The translations under genes were made by a program, and so were the position numbers. A stretch of 64,000 nt of DNA from Flavobacterium sediminis (GTDB lineage Bacteria; Bacteroidota; Bacteroidia; Flavobacteriales; Flavobacteriaceae), in contig NZ_CP029463.1 in the NCBI RefSeq assembly GCF_003148385.1, positions 806,001-870,000 of the forward strand. Direction: 5' to 3'. Below, one piece after another: positions 39,729-51,094 of this stretch. How positions within the stretch are numbered: the stretch's first letter is position 1; every line of letters starts with the position of its first letter. The notes beneath the pieces were generated by a model. It did no database searches and was not told the DNA's origin. It saw only the letters and a program-made list of their open reading frames with translations.

Positions 39729-40463
39729 ATGGAAAAAGGACAACAAATATTTGGTATTCGTGCTATAATTGAAGCCATTCAATCAGGAACTGAAATTGAT
39801 AAAGTTTTTATTCAAAAAGATTCTCACGGCGAATTAATGCGTGAATTGTTGAAGGTCCTCAAAGAACACAATATCAATTATGCTCAGGTTCCTGTTGAAA
39901 AATTGAACAGGTTAGGCAACCGAAACCATCAAGGAGCCATTGCTACTGTTTCCCCTATTTCCTTTCAGGACCTGGATGAATTGATCGTGTCCCTTTCAGA
40001 AGCTGGAAAAACACCTCTTTTTTTGGTTTTAGATGGGGTTTCCGACGCCCGAAATTTCGGAGCAATTATCCGAACGGCTGAATGTACCGGAGTTCACGGA
40101 ATCATCATATCCAAACAAGGTAGTGCCCCTGTAAACGGAGACACTGTAAAAACAAGTGCCGGCGCCGTTTTTAATGTCCCTATCTGTAAAGTAGATCATA
40201 TTAAAGATGCTGTATTCCACCTACAAGCTTCCGGAATCAAAACGGTAGCTGCAACTGAAAAAACCCATACTGATCTGTACGAGGTTGATCTTAAAGAGCC
40301 CGTTGCTATTATTATGGGAAGTGAAGACAAGGGTGTGAATCCTTCTGTTCTTAAGGTTGTAGATGAAAAAGCTAAATTACCTATGTTTGGCACTATCTCA
40401 TCTTTAAATGTATCTGTTGCCTGTGGTGCCTTTTTATATGAAGCTATTCGCCAACGATCATAA
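39729..40463 (+). CDS. rlmB: 23S rRNA (guanosine-2'-O-)-methyltransferase RlmB
   Basis: A 244-residue SpoU-family (SPOUT) enzyme that methylates the 2'-O of G2251 in the 23S P loop. The N-terminal substrate-binding domain shows IFGIRAIIEAIQSGTEIDKV and GNRNHQGAIATVSPI; SPOUT motif 1 is LVLDGVSDARNFGAIIRTAE, motif 2 is VAIIMGSEDKGVNPSV, and motif 3 is LPMFGTISSLNVSVACGAFL with the knot Ser/Asn. It precedes the next gene by 5 bases. TrmH-type relatives are possible, but the N-terminal domain favours RlmB. Confidence 0.93.
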   Translation: MEKGQQIFGIRAIIEAIQSGTEIDKVFIQKDSHGELMRELLKVLKEHNINYAQVPVEKLNRLGNRNHQGAIATVSPISFQDLDELIVSLSEAGKTPLFLVLDGVSDARNFGAIIRTAECTGVHGIIISKQGSAPVNGDTVKTSAGAVFNVPICKVDHIKDAVFHLQASGIKTVAATEKTHTDLYEVDLKEPVAIIMGSEDKGVNPSVLKVVDEKAKLPMFGTISSLNVSVACGAFLYEAIRQRS

Positions 40464-40468
40464 AGAAC

Positions 40469-41521
40469 ATGAAACCGGACGACGTTAAAATAAATTTTCG
40501 CAAACCGAATTATGAAGTTTCAGATGAACTTTTTCGTTATTCGGAAAAGTATGGACGAACTACACAAACCCGCGTGTTGTATGATGATCTATTACGCTTT
40601 TCCGGCTATATCAGTTTAGAAGACGAGCAAGGCAATGATACTTTGTGGTTACGCGTTTATTATCCGGAATTTGAAAGAGCCGAGATCGAAGCCAGCTTAA
40701 ATAAAATTTATACTCTTTTACATTCCGATGGCGATGAGGAAACACTGCCATTTCTTACTGTCGATTCTATTGATTATTGTACTTTCGGAAACTCTAAACC
40801 ATTTCGGATTAAAGTTCGTAATATCCTGAATGACAATTTCACCAATTTTTACATCAAAAAAGCCGATGCTTCCCGTATTTACGGATTGGAACTGGAAGAA
40901 ATACTTTCTCCCAACCGAATCAATTTTTTGATCCATAAAGATACTTTAATAGAAGAGCATATTATAGGTGTTCCCGGAGATGTCTTCATACAAAAAATGC
41001 TGCCCAACTGCACGGAACTGGAAAAAGCTCAAATTGCCAAAGAATTCGTGAAATTCAATGAGCGTTGTTTCTTAGGGTTATTAGGAGATATGCGTTCGTA
41101 CAATTATGTGGTTATTCCCATTCACGATTTTGACCATGTAGTCTATAGAATACGTCCCATTGATTTTGACCAACAATCGTACGAGGGTAATTTAAAAATT
41201 TATTTTCCTCAGTTTTATAAAGAAAACTTTCAGATGGTCAAATTAGTTATGGATAAACTAAAGCCTAATTCGGTTGAGCAGTATCGGAAAGAAGTTCGAT
41301 CAGCTACTGTAAAACGTATTTTGGGACTGGAAAACCGCTTGGAAGAATTATTAGCAATCATGAGAAAAGAAGAAATTGCTCCGAAAGAACATGTTGAAAT
41401 GTTAAAAAAAGCACTTCAAAAATACACCCATGATATACACTTTAAACAATGTAATACCATGGGCGATATTGTGTCAACCGGAATTGAACTACTACTTAAG
41501 AACTATAAAAATTATTTTTAA
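40469..41521 (+). CDS. Conserved protein of unknown function
   Basis: A 350-residue soluble protein with no signal peptide or membrane span; it starts MKPDDVKINFRKPNYEVSDE. Recognisable are a mixed alpha/beta first half with DTLIEEHIIGVPGDVFIQKM, an Arg/Asp-rich IRPIDFDQQSYEGNLKIYFP near residue 230, and a helical C-terminus (RILGLENRLEELLAIMRKEE). The IDFDQ stretch is faintly like the metal-binding Asp of kinase-fold proteins, but no nucleotide loop is clear, so no function is assigned. It starts 5 bases after rlmB, so they are likely co-transcribed; it converges with the next gene. Confidence 0.75.
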   Translation: MKPDDVKINFRKPNYEVSDELFRYSEKYGRTTQTRVLYDDLLRFSGYISLEDEQGNDTLWLRVYYPEFERAEIEASLNKIYTLLHSDGDEETLPFLTVDSIDYCTFGNSKPFRIKVRNILNDNFTNFYIKKADASRIYGLELEEILSPNRINFLIHKDTLIEEHIIGVPGDVFIQKMLPNCTELEKAQIAKEFVKFNERCFLGLLGDMRSYNYVVIPIHDFDHVVYRIRPIDFDQQSYEGNLKIYFPQFYKENFQMVKLVMDKLKPNSVEQYRKEVRSATVKRILGLENRLEELLAIMRKEEIAPKEHVEMLKKALQKYTHDIHFKQCNTMGDIVSTGIELLLKNYKNYF

Positions 41522-41531
41522 ATCCGGAGAA

Positions 41532-44500
41532 TTACCTTTTTAAACTAAAATGGCTTCTGAACTCTTTCATCTCATTATTTGCCGGATCTCTGTAAATCAA
41601 TTTAAACCAATAATCCGTTGAGGGTAACTGATGGCCGTTATAAATCCCGTCCCAACCCAATGACATGGTACTGATTTGTTTCAGTAATTTCCCGTAACGA
41701 TCAAAAATATAAGCAGTTGCATCAGGTTGACCTTCTAACCCAATAAGTTGCCAATTATCATTATATCCGTCACCGTTAGGCGTGAAAAATCTCGGGTAAT
41801 TCAAAACAATTACCTTAACACTAATTACCTCTCCACATCCGTCAACACTCTCTACATAAATTGTATGTTCGCCACCGGGCACATTGGTAAAGTAACCATC
41901 GTATTGTAACAATCCATTATCCATCCAATAAACAAAATTACCTGATCCTGAAGCCTGTGCAGATACTACGGCTTGGTCTGAAAATTGTCCTGCAATTACA
42001 TCTGCTGTTAGTGAAGTAGGTCCTAATGTTGTACACTCAACATCCACATCCGTACATCCGGGACAATCCGGATTCGGATCGGGTACATCTGAACTTACGG
42101 CAACAATATTTGTTAAATTACCGGTAAACTGAACAGGGATATCAATGGTAACTTCATAACTAACAGATTCACCTACTGATAAAACGACTATACTATCATT
42201 CAAATCACCTATACCGATCTGTCCGTTCCCTTGCCAACTCATATCCGTTATTCCTGTCGGAACCGGATCGGAAACCACAACCTGAGTTGCATCACTCGGA
42301 CCGTTATTAGTAACCGTAATGGTATAAGTAGTCGTTGTCCCTGAATAGTACATGGTTTGATTATTTGTTTTTACAACTTCTAAATCTGAAAGATACTGAA
42401 TAGCAACCACTGTTGCATCTTCATCTGCTGCAGTACTTGGATCATCTGATACAATAGCCATTGTTCCTCCTTGCGGAGCATCTGCAGTAGCTATAGCCTG
42501 ATTTACCACTTCCCCTGCCTGAATATCAGCCAAAGTAACCGTATGCTGCGCCGTTACCGTTACACTTTCACCCGGGTTCAAAACTGAAATTGCACTAGGG
42601 CTTATACTACCAAGATCAGCATTATTATCCGTAACCTGAATGTTATTAATTGCTATCTGTCCTGTATTTTCCAATACCAGTTCATATTCAATTACATCTC
42701 CGATATTGTAATAAACTGAAAACTGGGATTCTTTCGAAAATTGCAGATCCGGTGTCGGATAATCAGCTATTGCCTGAGAACTATTATTTGACTGGTCTGT
42801 ATCTGTATTTGTCCCTGAAATCTGGGCAATATTTGTATGGTTTCCTGTAGGGTTGATTGTAACAGTAACTAAAAGTGTTTCTGTTGCTCCGAAATCTAAA
42901 TCTCCGACGGTCCATATTCCTGCAACAGGGTCATAACTTCCCGCACTGGCAGTATAAGACACATACTGATATCCATCGGGAAGCAGATCAGTTACCTCAA
43001 CATTAGTATCGTTACTCAACCCTAAATTTGAAGCTACTATTTGGAATACTGCCTGGTCTCCTTGAGCTGAGGCAACTGTTTTATTTACTTCTAAATCACT
43101 ACAAGGATTGATCTCCACATACACGGGAGCCGATAACTGAGTAACTCCACAGGCTCTCTCCCCTCTTACTGAATAATTTCCTGTTTCAGTAGCCACATAA
43201 GTATCTGACGTTGCCCCTGCGATCAATTGTCCGTCTAAAAACCATTGATACGGATCCATCCCTGAAGTTGTGGTCAAAGTTGTTGAACATTGATCTACGG
43301 ATAGTTCTGCCGGAGGACTCGGACTGTCGCTAAAGGCTGAAAAGAACCCTGACATAGAAAAACCGGTTCCTTGCTGTACGATACTTGTGGTAAGTCTTGC
43401 CAGAGATTCAATATGAATACTCAATGGGTTTCCGATGTTATTATTATTAAAACGTATCATATAAAATCCGGTACTTCCTAAAGCTACTCTAGGGACTCCT
43501 GTCAAAGTTTCTATATCCTGACTGTTCATATAAACAGGTTCTGTCAAACTTTCTATGAGTATATATCCGAAATAAGGCAGATCACCATTTGCATAATCTA
43601 TAAACTTTCTGGTAATTACATTAGTTGTTCCTGAACAACCACCTATTGGCATTACCGTAGAAATATCTGTTTCACAATCCACAGCCGTTCCCGAATAGAC
43701 AATAATAGGATTATTTGACACTATGAACGAACTTGAATATTGATTATTACTGTCACCATGATGTACTGTCTGATAGCTTCCGGCATTGGCCAGATTGTAT
43801 GTAAGCGGTGTACTTATCTGTTGTCCGGAAGCATTAAAATTTGTGATTTGAACACTGGTTCCGGGTTGAGTGGCTACAATAGTTGTCTGTTCCGGATCAT
43901 TTGCTCCTGCACCTGATGTTCCGCTACCTCTCACAACTATATACTGCTGACCAAGTACATTAACCGGTGCGATTTGATCTACTGTTCCGTCTTCACCATT
44001 TCCTCCGCATGTTTGAGGAGTATCTCCGTAACTACCCACATTGACCACAACTGCTTTATCTGCTGTTAATAAAGCTCCCATTGCCGCAGTAAACAATCTA
44101 CTCTGTCCGGCATTTAGTGATGTCATTACTACTCCGTTTAAAGTTACTGTTGTATTATCATTTATTGCCATTACAGAATAAATAGGATTTCCTGTTGCTA
44201 ATCCGGTATAACTACTTCTATAATATCCCAACCTGAATTCTAATCCGCGTCCCTCATCTCCGAAACTCACTAAAGACGCATTTCCTTTTATATTCAGGTT
44301 ACTGGTTCCTGACGTGTCGGATGCAATATTTCTCATATTTACCAAAACCGGAGCCGAAGCCGAAACTATTAAACCTCTATCAGAATAATTAGTTCCTGTG
44401 TTATTCCTCGAAAGCGAATTGGCTGAACCCAAAAACCTATAAGACACAGGATTATTAGCTGTTACATTAAATGTTGTAATGAAAGTTCCGTCGCTTTTTC

Positions 44501-44663
44501 TTAATTCCACACTAACTGTCCCTGCCTCTTTTGTCGATACAACAATTTCATTTGCATTGCTCCAATATTGCCAAGGTGACGGAGCGATGTAATGCACTGA
44601 TGCATACTGTGCAGTCATACAATATGACGCCATAAAAAAGACAAATAAAAATATTTTCTTCAT
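41532..44663 (-). CDS. T9SS type B cargo: IgGFc-binding-like and DUF11 surface protein
   Basis: A 1043-residue secreted protein. The ATG giving MKKIFLFVFFMASYCMTAQ is chosen because it starts a clean signal peptide; an upstream in-frame ATG would add 23 hydrophilic residues. The first about 450 residues resemble the IgGFc-binding N-terminal domain (SYRFLGSANSLSRNNTGTNY, GYILIESLTEPVYMNSQDIE). Then come an Ig-like module and three DUF11-type repeats (DLEVNKTVAS, DLQFSKESQFSVYYNIGD, DLEVVKTNNQTMYYSGTT). The C-terminus is the type B sorting domain (YPRFFTPNGDGYNDNWQLIG). It is probably a surface adhesin. It is last in the cargo gene row, 19 bases behind the previous gene. Confidence 0.82.
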   Translation of the reverse strand: MKKIFLFVFFMASYCMTAQYASVHYIAPSPWQYWSNANEIVVSTKEAGTVSVELRKSDGTFITTFNVTANNPVSYRFLGSANSLSRNNTGTNYSDRGLIVSASAPVLVNMRNIASDTSGTSNLNIKGNASLVSFGDEGRGLEFRLGYYRSSYTGLATGNPIYSVMAINDNTTVTLNGVVMTSLNAGQSRLFTAAMGALLTADKAVVVNVGSYGDTPQTCGGNGEDGTVDQIAPVNVLGQQYIVVRGSGTSGAGANDPEQTTIVATQPGTSVQITNFNASGQQISTPLTYNLANAGSYQTVHHGDSNNQYSSSFIVSNNPIIVYSGTAVDCETDISTVMPIGGCSGTTNVITRKFIDYANGDLPYFGYILIESLTEPVYMNSQDIETLTGVPRVALGSTGFYMIRFNNNNIGNPLSIHIESLARLTTSIVQQGTGFSMSGFFSAFSDSPSPPAELSVDQCSTTLTTTSGMDPYQWFLDGQLIAGATSDTYVATETGNYSVRGERACGVTQLSAPVYVEINPCSDLEVNKTVASAQGDQAVFQIVASNLGLSNDTNVEVTDLLPDGYQYVSYTASAGSYDPVAGIWTVGDLDFGATETLLVTVTINPTGNHTNIAQISGTNTDTDQSNNSSQAIADYPTPDLQFSKESQFSVYYNIGDVIEYELVLENTGQIAINNIQVTDNNADLGSISPSAISVLNPGESVTVTAQHTVTLADIQAGEVVNQAIATADAPQGGTMAIVSDDPSTAADEDATVVAIQYLSDLEVVKTNNQTMYYSGTTTTYTITVTNNGPSDATQVVVSDPVPTGITDMSWQGNGQIGIGDLNDSIVVLSVGESVSYEVTIDIPVQFTGNLTNIVAVSSDVPDPNPDCPGCTDVDVECTTLGPTSLTADVIAGQFSDQAVVSAQASGSGNFVYWMDNGLLQYDGYFTNVPGGEHTIYVESVDGCGEVISVKVIVLNYPRFFTPNGDGYNDNWQLIGLEGQPDATAYIFDRYGKLLKQISTMSLGWDGIYNGHQLPSTDYWFKLIYRDPANNEMKEFRSHFSLKR

Positions 44664-44682
44664 TGATCCTTTTGTCAAAAGA

Positions 44683-47597
44683 TTAGTATGCTTTATTAAC
44701 ATAAACCCAACCCGTAAATTTATTTCCGTCACTTGTCATTATGTAATAATAATATGTAGCATCGGGCAAATATTCTCCTTTATCAGATTGTCCTTTCCAT
44801 TGATCTGTATACTGTCCGTTAAATTCATATACAACCTTCCCGTATCTGTTAAAAATAGAAAGCTTTTCTACGTTCAAGCCTGTTAAATCAAATGAATCGT
44901 TTAAACCGTCATTATTCGGAGAAACACCTCTGGGAATACTACAAAAAACAGAGTTAACCAAAAACTGATCCTGGTACTGGCATCCGTTATCATTTATATC
45001 GATAAAAAATGTAATTCCTCCTTCAGGTATTGAATATCCGGGATTTTGAGCTAAGTAATCAGTTACATTAAAACTATTTTGCTCAGATACTGTTATATTA
45101 TCACTATCCGTCCATGAGTACAAAGCTTGATCTGTAAAATCTCCCTCTACAAGAAGCCAATAGCTAACTCCTTCACACCCTCCTGTAATCGTATAGGTTG
45201 CAGGTTCATTTACCGTAACAACTATTGGTGTTCTTGGCCCTTCACAAGTAGAAGCTCCCGATGATTGGCTTACATAATAAGTTGTCACCCCGGTAAAGAA
45301 GTATCCGGTATCGGAGCGCTATTTAAAGCTGTTCCACCATCTGAAACATCATACCAATTTAAAACATATCCTGCTAAAGCTGTTGCTTGCAGCGGAACTG
45401 CTGTTTGTCCAAGGCAATATGTAACATCTTCGGCTTCCGGAGCCGGAACAGTATTCCCTGAGAAATTTATTTCCAATGTACTGGAACAATACAACGTTGT
45501 CCAATCGTATCGATAAATTCCCGGTGCAGCAAAACCAGTAATCAACGGAGTATTCGAATTTACATCATCAATAGTCGTCGAAGACGGATTATCAGAATGA
45601 GCCACCCAAGTACCAACTCCGGCAGCAAGAATCAACGAAGCTGAATCCTGATCACAATCTAATGTCATCGGATTATCTGACAAGATTCCATTATTAGCTG
45701 TAAAAGTAACAGCATCTAAAAAATTCCCTACAGTAATTCCCCCTGCTGCACTTATTGCCTCAAAGATAAAACGTGTTTGGGTTTGTCCGTTAGGAACAGT
45801 ATAAGTTCCTGTATAATATTGCCAATCACTATTTCCGGTAGTCGCTGTAAAAATTAAAGTATAAGGACCACCCGGAGGTCCGGCATATAAGCCGCAACTA
45901 TCCGTCCCCAAACGTCCTCTATGAGCAAAACCGAAATTAAATACTGTAGAAACAGGGGTATCAAAATCCTGATACACTCCTGAAGCTTCATTTGCATTCA
46001 ATTCTATGAATTGATCTCCCGAATAGGCTGTTACCCCTTGAAAATTATTCCACATTTCGATTACTTCATCAGAAGCTGTGGTTCGCCATCCTTGTATTTG
46101 ATTATGATTATACCAGCCCGTTCCTCCTGAGGGAAATGAAGGGGTTTCAAAATCACTATTGATCGTATCAATTAAACATTCTAAACTATTATTACTTCCT
46201 GAAATATCAGGTGTACTGACACAAATATCAAAAGTAGTTGTATGAGTTGTATTGGTATCATTAATTGAAGCTCTTATATAATAAGTTTCTCCTATAGTAA
46301 GCCCTGTAGCTGTTATGTAATTCACTGAACTACAAAAAACCTGTGTTAAAGAATTACAATCGTTCCCTTCATAAACCGTTAATACAATCGGTAAAGGAGC
46401 CCCAGCAAAATTTGACAATGAAATTATATGTGTATTAGCAGTTGCCGTAAAATCAAACCAAATATCTCCTGTATTGATAGCACCACAATAATTAGGTTCA
46501 GGTGATACCGTTGCACCTAAAAAAGCTCCCGGTGCCACTTGTGCACAATCAGAACCGGAATTAACCGGAATAGTTGTTGGCGAAGAACAAGTATCGTTGG
46601 CTACAGGAGTATAATAATTAAACGGACCTGACCAAATGCTATATTCTGTTCCTGAGCATACGGCTCTTACATAAACATCATATCCTGTATTAGGAAGGAG
46701 GAAATTAGCGTAATAACTCATCTGATTTACACTTACTCCAGACACTCCGCTTCCCGGTGCCGGAGCACCTTCTGCCTGAATTATGATTTCCCATTGCGTT
46801 TCACTTCCTAGAGAACTCCAGACAAAATCAGCTGATGTAGGGGTTCCGTTTATAGCACTTAATGATATGGGAGGAGGACAGTTTCCTAAAAGGCTTGCTG
46901 TTACAGCCAAAATGTTAGCCACTCCGCCTGAAGAAGTCTTAGTGAATTCGAGAGACTGGATTGATTTTCCGTAATTACTTCCGTCAATCGCAATATCAAG
47001 TTGGTAAAGTCTGGGATTATTTGCCGGATTTTGTACTGCAGCAGTATTTCTGTTAATACGTCCCATGTTCCACAGTACAGTAGGCAAAGCTGTTGAATTA
47101 TACCAATCCGGGATAGAAAGCCCGGTAAATATCTGAGTGGTATTATCTGTAAATGTAATTACACCTGAAACAGTCGAAGAGCCATCTCCTGACGTCACCA
47201 GAACAGCGACACTCAAAGCTGCCTCGGGATTAGAGAATACTAATGTACCACTTTGATTTTGTGTCCCTAAACGCAATGAATTGTTAGCTGAAAGTGAATT
47301 TAACTGAAAAGTTAAATTTGCATCATTCATACTTGTAATCAATCCATTGGAAGAAATAGCATTAGGGTAAGTAGTCCCTCCTGCCGTTTGTTGATAATCA
47401 TTTGAAAGCAATGCCCAATTAGAAGCATCTATACCCGCAGTACTTGAGCTTAGTGGTGTCCCTACACCATTAGCCACTACATCTGCATTAAACCCGGATG
47501 AAACAGACAATGGTTGGTATTGTTGAGCAACTACCTTTGATTGAATAATCAAAAGTAAAAGCAGAAACAGACAATGAAATATTATTTTTTTTCTCAT
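44683..47597 (-). CDS. T9SS type B cargo, multidomain surface protein (apparent one-base frameshift)
   Basis: Two frames join into 971 residues if one T is added to the coding-strand TTT at 45297-45295. Order: signal peptide ending SKVVAQ; a roughly 200-residue module starting SSGFNADVVANGVG, also present twice in the 49074-50911 protein; a fibronectin III-like domain (GSETQWEIIIQAEG, YDVYVRAVCSG); a beta domain with CGAINTGDIWFDFTATANTH; a carbohydrate-binding-like domain (ETPSFPSGGTGWYNHNQIQG); Ig-like repeats; and a type B sorting domain (IPRGVSPNNDGLNDSFDLTG). It is probably an adhesin or glycan-binding protein. Confidence 0.75.
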
Positions 47598-47662
47598 TAT
47601 GATTTAGAGTATTTTGGAGATTAACTTAATCAGATCAAGAATATTTTAACCTTATACTAAAC

Positions 47663-49011
47663 TTATTGTTTTATTATCTTACGATTGACTTTTGTTCCGT
47701 TTACAAACTCTAACTTAAGAAAGTAAACGCCTGATTCTAATCCGGACATATCTACTCTATTTGAAGTTATCTTACAATCTTCTCTTTCCCCTAAAACATT
47801 AAATACACTTACATTTTTAATGTTCTCTGAGGAATCTATTAGAACAAAGTCACTGACCGGATTCGGGTATATTTTAAATGCTGTTCCGTTAACATCTTCC
47901 AATCCTGCTGTATTCAGGTAATTTCCTTGTAGGTACAAAGACAACGGAAAATTTCCTTGTTGGGATGCAAATTGAGCATCCGGTACAGATATTACGAAAG
48001 TATGTGTTCCGGCTGTCAGATCTCCTAAATTTATTTCCCGGATCGGAATTGAATTCCCCGGACACCAGTTATTCCAAGATACCCACCAGAAAAAAGACTG
48101 GGGAGATGAACCGTAAATTCCGTTAGCCTGTGTGTTATATACTCTGTAAGGCTCACAAGAAATACCCCAGGCTGATATGATAAAACCTGATTTCCGTCGA
48201 AAGACACGTAATGCCATCTTCGTACATATTCTTCTCCACCTGAATTTGCTCCGTGATTTGAAGTAATCAGATATAATTTTGCATTCTCTATATTGTCAAT
48301 CAAATTAAAAGTGATTGTTTTAGTTGTTGTGCCTATCTGATCTGTTGCACCTGCCTGATAATTATTGAAGTTTGCTTTCATTGACAACGGCAAAAGAAAA
48401 GATTGAGGAGGGTTTTGAGTAAAAACTCCTGTAGAAACAAACTCTAAAGTCCCGAAAAACACATCATTTCTTCCGGCACAACCTGTTATTTGAGTATTTG
48501 CAGCATAAGGAACACCAAATAGCTCCAATTCAACCCAAATATCATACATTGCATTGATCGCACTATCTTTAAATATCTTATCAAGGTTATCGACCGTATA
48601 AGTATATGGCACTTCAGTAGGGCTTACATTCTTATCCATAAATGGAGTAATATAGCGACCTACTTCTATTCGTTGCACACTATCAGGGTCATACGTGGAT
48701 TGACCCTTAGGCACAAAAGCTAAATTTACATTTCCGATCCTGTCGTAATTGTCACACGCTGCTTTAATTGTTATATTCATTGTTATTTGGTCTCCGAAAG
48801 AGGCCAAGACTGTTTCCGGTAATTTTCTGGCATACAGATCATTTCTATGTCTTATCACACCTTGGGGAACCGGATCACTAACAACGGTTGCATATCCGTC
48901 ATAAAATAAGATTTCATTAAAAACAGTATACGAAAAATTTTGAGACCTTAAACTGTTAAAAGAGATATTGACTAATACAATGAATAGTATATATTTATAT
49001 TTGATTTTCAT
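47663..49011 (-). CDS. PNGase F-like glycoamidase with T9SS type A domain (apparent one-base frameshift)
   Basis: Two overlapping frames give a 449-residue protein if one G is added to the coding-strand GGGG at 48168-48165. Matches to PNGase F (peptide-N4-(N-acetyl-beta-glucosaminyl)asparagine amidase) are ACDNYDRIGNVNLA, IEVGRYITPFMDKN, NHGANSGGEEYVRRWHYVSF (the likely active-site Glu region), CEPYRVYNTQANGIYG, SWNNWCPGNSIPIR and HTFVISVPDAQF. A signal peptide ends SLRSQ; the C-terminus is a type A sorting domain (FKIYPNPVSDFVLI). PNGase F cuts intact N-glycans from glycoproteins. Fold and family are well supported; activity is inference. Confidence 0.8.
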
Positions 49012-49073
49012 TAATTCTATTTTTTAGGTTTTATGGTTTTTGGGGCAAAAAGATCCAGACGTAATCCTTTGAA

Positions 49074-50911
49074 TTATTTTTTAATTATTTTCTGCACTGA
49101 AGTTTTTCCTTCTTTTGTTTTAAGCCTAATCATATAAATTCCTTCCTCTAAATCAGAAATATTTATTTGATTTTTATTTTTTGAATTCAAAACAGCTTGT
49201 CCTATTGCATTAAATATCTCAACAGATTCCAATTCCGAAACTGCATCTATTGTGATTATTCCCGATGAAGGATTCGGATATATTTTTATCGTAGAATCCA
49301 AACTACCAAAATCAGAAGTACTTAAAGTTGATTCTGTAGTTGTCACTGCTAAAACGGATAATCGTATCTCATTTGCCCAAGGCGCTGTAGAATCCCCATC
49401 AAAAGTAAAGGTTACTCCTGTTATTGTTTTAGTTTGATTAACTACATCTAATGCAATTACATCTTCATACAATCTTGGATTTGTACTGCTTCCCTCCAAT
49501 GCATTGTTTGCCATATTCACTCTCCCAATTCCCTGAATGGCATAAGCCGTACCGTCGTACCAATCTTTTGCCTGTAAATTTGCAGTTTGTGAAGTTCCGT
49601 CAGAAAAACTAACAACTGCTGTATATGGCAAATTAGATGATCCTCCACCAGCTGCTGCTGATAAAATATACACATTTCCCACATTTGAGGCTGTAAATGA
49701 TAAGGTTCCTGAATTTTGACTATTTGCAGAACCCGTAACATAAGAAGGAGTCAAAAACAAAGCATTCGGTCCTGAATAATCTGCTAATTGAAAGCTTACT
49801 CCTGATGTATTGGCGCTGCTTATTATTCCATCCGAAGGTAAACCGTAAGTAGGAAAGCTGCTACCTGCTGTAGCCTGAAAATCCATAGACACTAAAGCTC
49901 TGGTATTTACTTCATCCAATCCGATATCTGCAGAAGAGGAGGCATCCCCGATACCATTAGCAATAATATCATAATTGAAGCCTGTTACTTGTGAAGCTGT
50001 TTCACAGATACTAACACCTAATATGGTTGTTGTATGAGCATCATTAGCCGTTACTTCTTTATCGAAAGCTATAGAAACTATATTCTTATTGTAATTCGTT
50101 TGATCCAGTGTTAATTCATTGTAAAAAAGGTTAGCCTGAGTAAGCCCTCTGAATTCATTTTTCGGAGCCCAACCTGTAGTAGCTGTGTTTCGGGATACTT
50201 CTCCTGTTCCCAACATTACAGTATTAGCCGGCGGGTTACTATCGTACCACCAAGCCGTAGCCTGAAATACGAAAACCTGACTTGAACCGTCAGAAAAATT
50301 TACAGTTGCTGTTACATTATGGTTATCAGCAGATGAAGAGCTTCCCTCTCCTCTGACTGCTGCTATATAAATCTTTTCCGCTTTTTTAGGCGAAGCTAAT
50401 GTTAGATTTCCCTGATTAGTCACATTGTTTCTCAAAACCAATGCATTATTTGAACTAAAATCTGCCAATTGGAAAGAAAGCCCTGATATAGCAGTATTGG
50501 ACAGTATTCCGTTTGTAGGGAAACCACCGCCATAAGCCGTTGCACTTGCTCCTGAAGAATGAGGGTTCAAGGGCACAAAATCTTGTGAATAAAAAGTGTA
50601 GAATGCATCAACTGTATGAGTTGTTTTATCGAATGTATCCCCCCTGTGCCTTCAGCAATGACATCTGCATTAAATCCGGATAATGTTAAAGCGGTAAAAG
50701 TACACACAGCTGTACTGGTCTGATTAGCTGTTTCTTTTTTCTTAATAGGTTTAACCGATCTATTGCTTTTTAAACCCGTAAAGTTAATTTCTTTTGAATT
50801 GTTACTGATGTGAAAGAGCGCTGTCTTTTTATAAACCATTCCATTGGAATTTATTGCAAATAAAAGACAGACTAATGTTAATTTTTTGATTAATTGGTAA
50901 AGTTTTCTCAT
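49074..50911 (-). CDS. T9SS type A cargo with two copies of an unnamed module (apparent one-base frameshift)
   Basis: Two frames join into 612 residues if one G is added to the coding-strand GGGGGG at 50644-50639 (after IAEGTGG). A signal-like N-terminus (LTLVCLLFAINSNG) and basic linker are followed by two copies of a roughly 200-residue module: one from LSGFNADVIAEGTGG, the other from VTGFNYDIIANGIGDASSSA; both hold a FQLADxS core and a DGS/DGTSQ strand. A type A sorting domain (IKIYPNPSSGIITIDAVSEL) ends the protein. Function is unknown. The gene lies downstream of a TPR/LuxR regulator and upstream of the PNGase F-like gene. Confidence 0.75.
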
Positions 50912-51094
50912 AAGTATTACAGTTTAGCGTTGTTATTCCATAAGATATTCAACGCAAACTAATGTTAAAAATTTAACATTTTTTTATTTTGCAATACTCA
51001 AAAGGTGCTTTTATAACAAAAAAATGCTACTCATTTGCTACTCTTTACCTCTTTTTGATGTTTTTTTAACTGAAAAGGCTTGTTTTTTCAAAAA

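Noticed and set aside
50639..50644. Six-G run as a phase-variation switch in a surface protein
   Set aside because: The tract is short for slipped-strand switching, and four other genes, including a housekeeping-like permease, have the same kind of loss at runs of 3-4, which points to sequencing error.
50957..50990. AATGTTAA/TTAACATT stem with T run as a terminator
   Set aside because: The T run follows on the plus strand, where no gene ends; on the minus strand, where genes lie, it has no T run.
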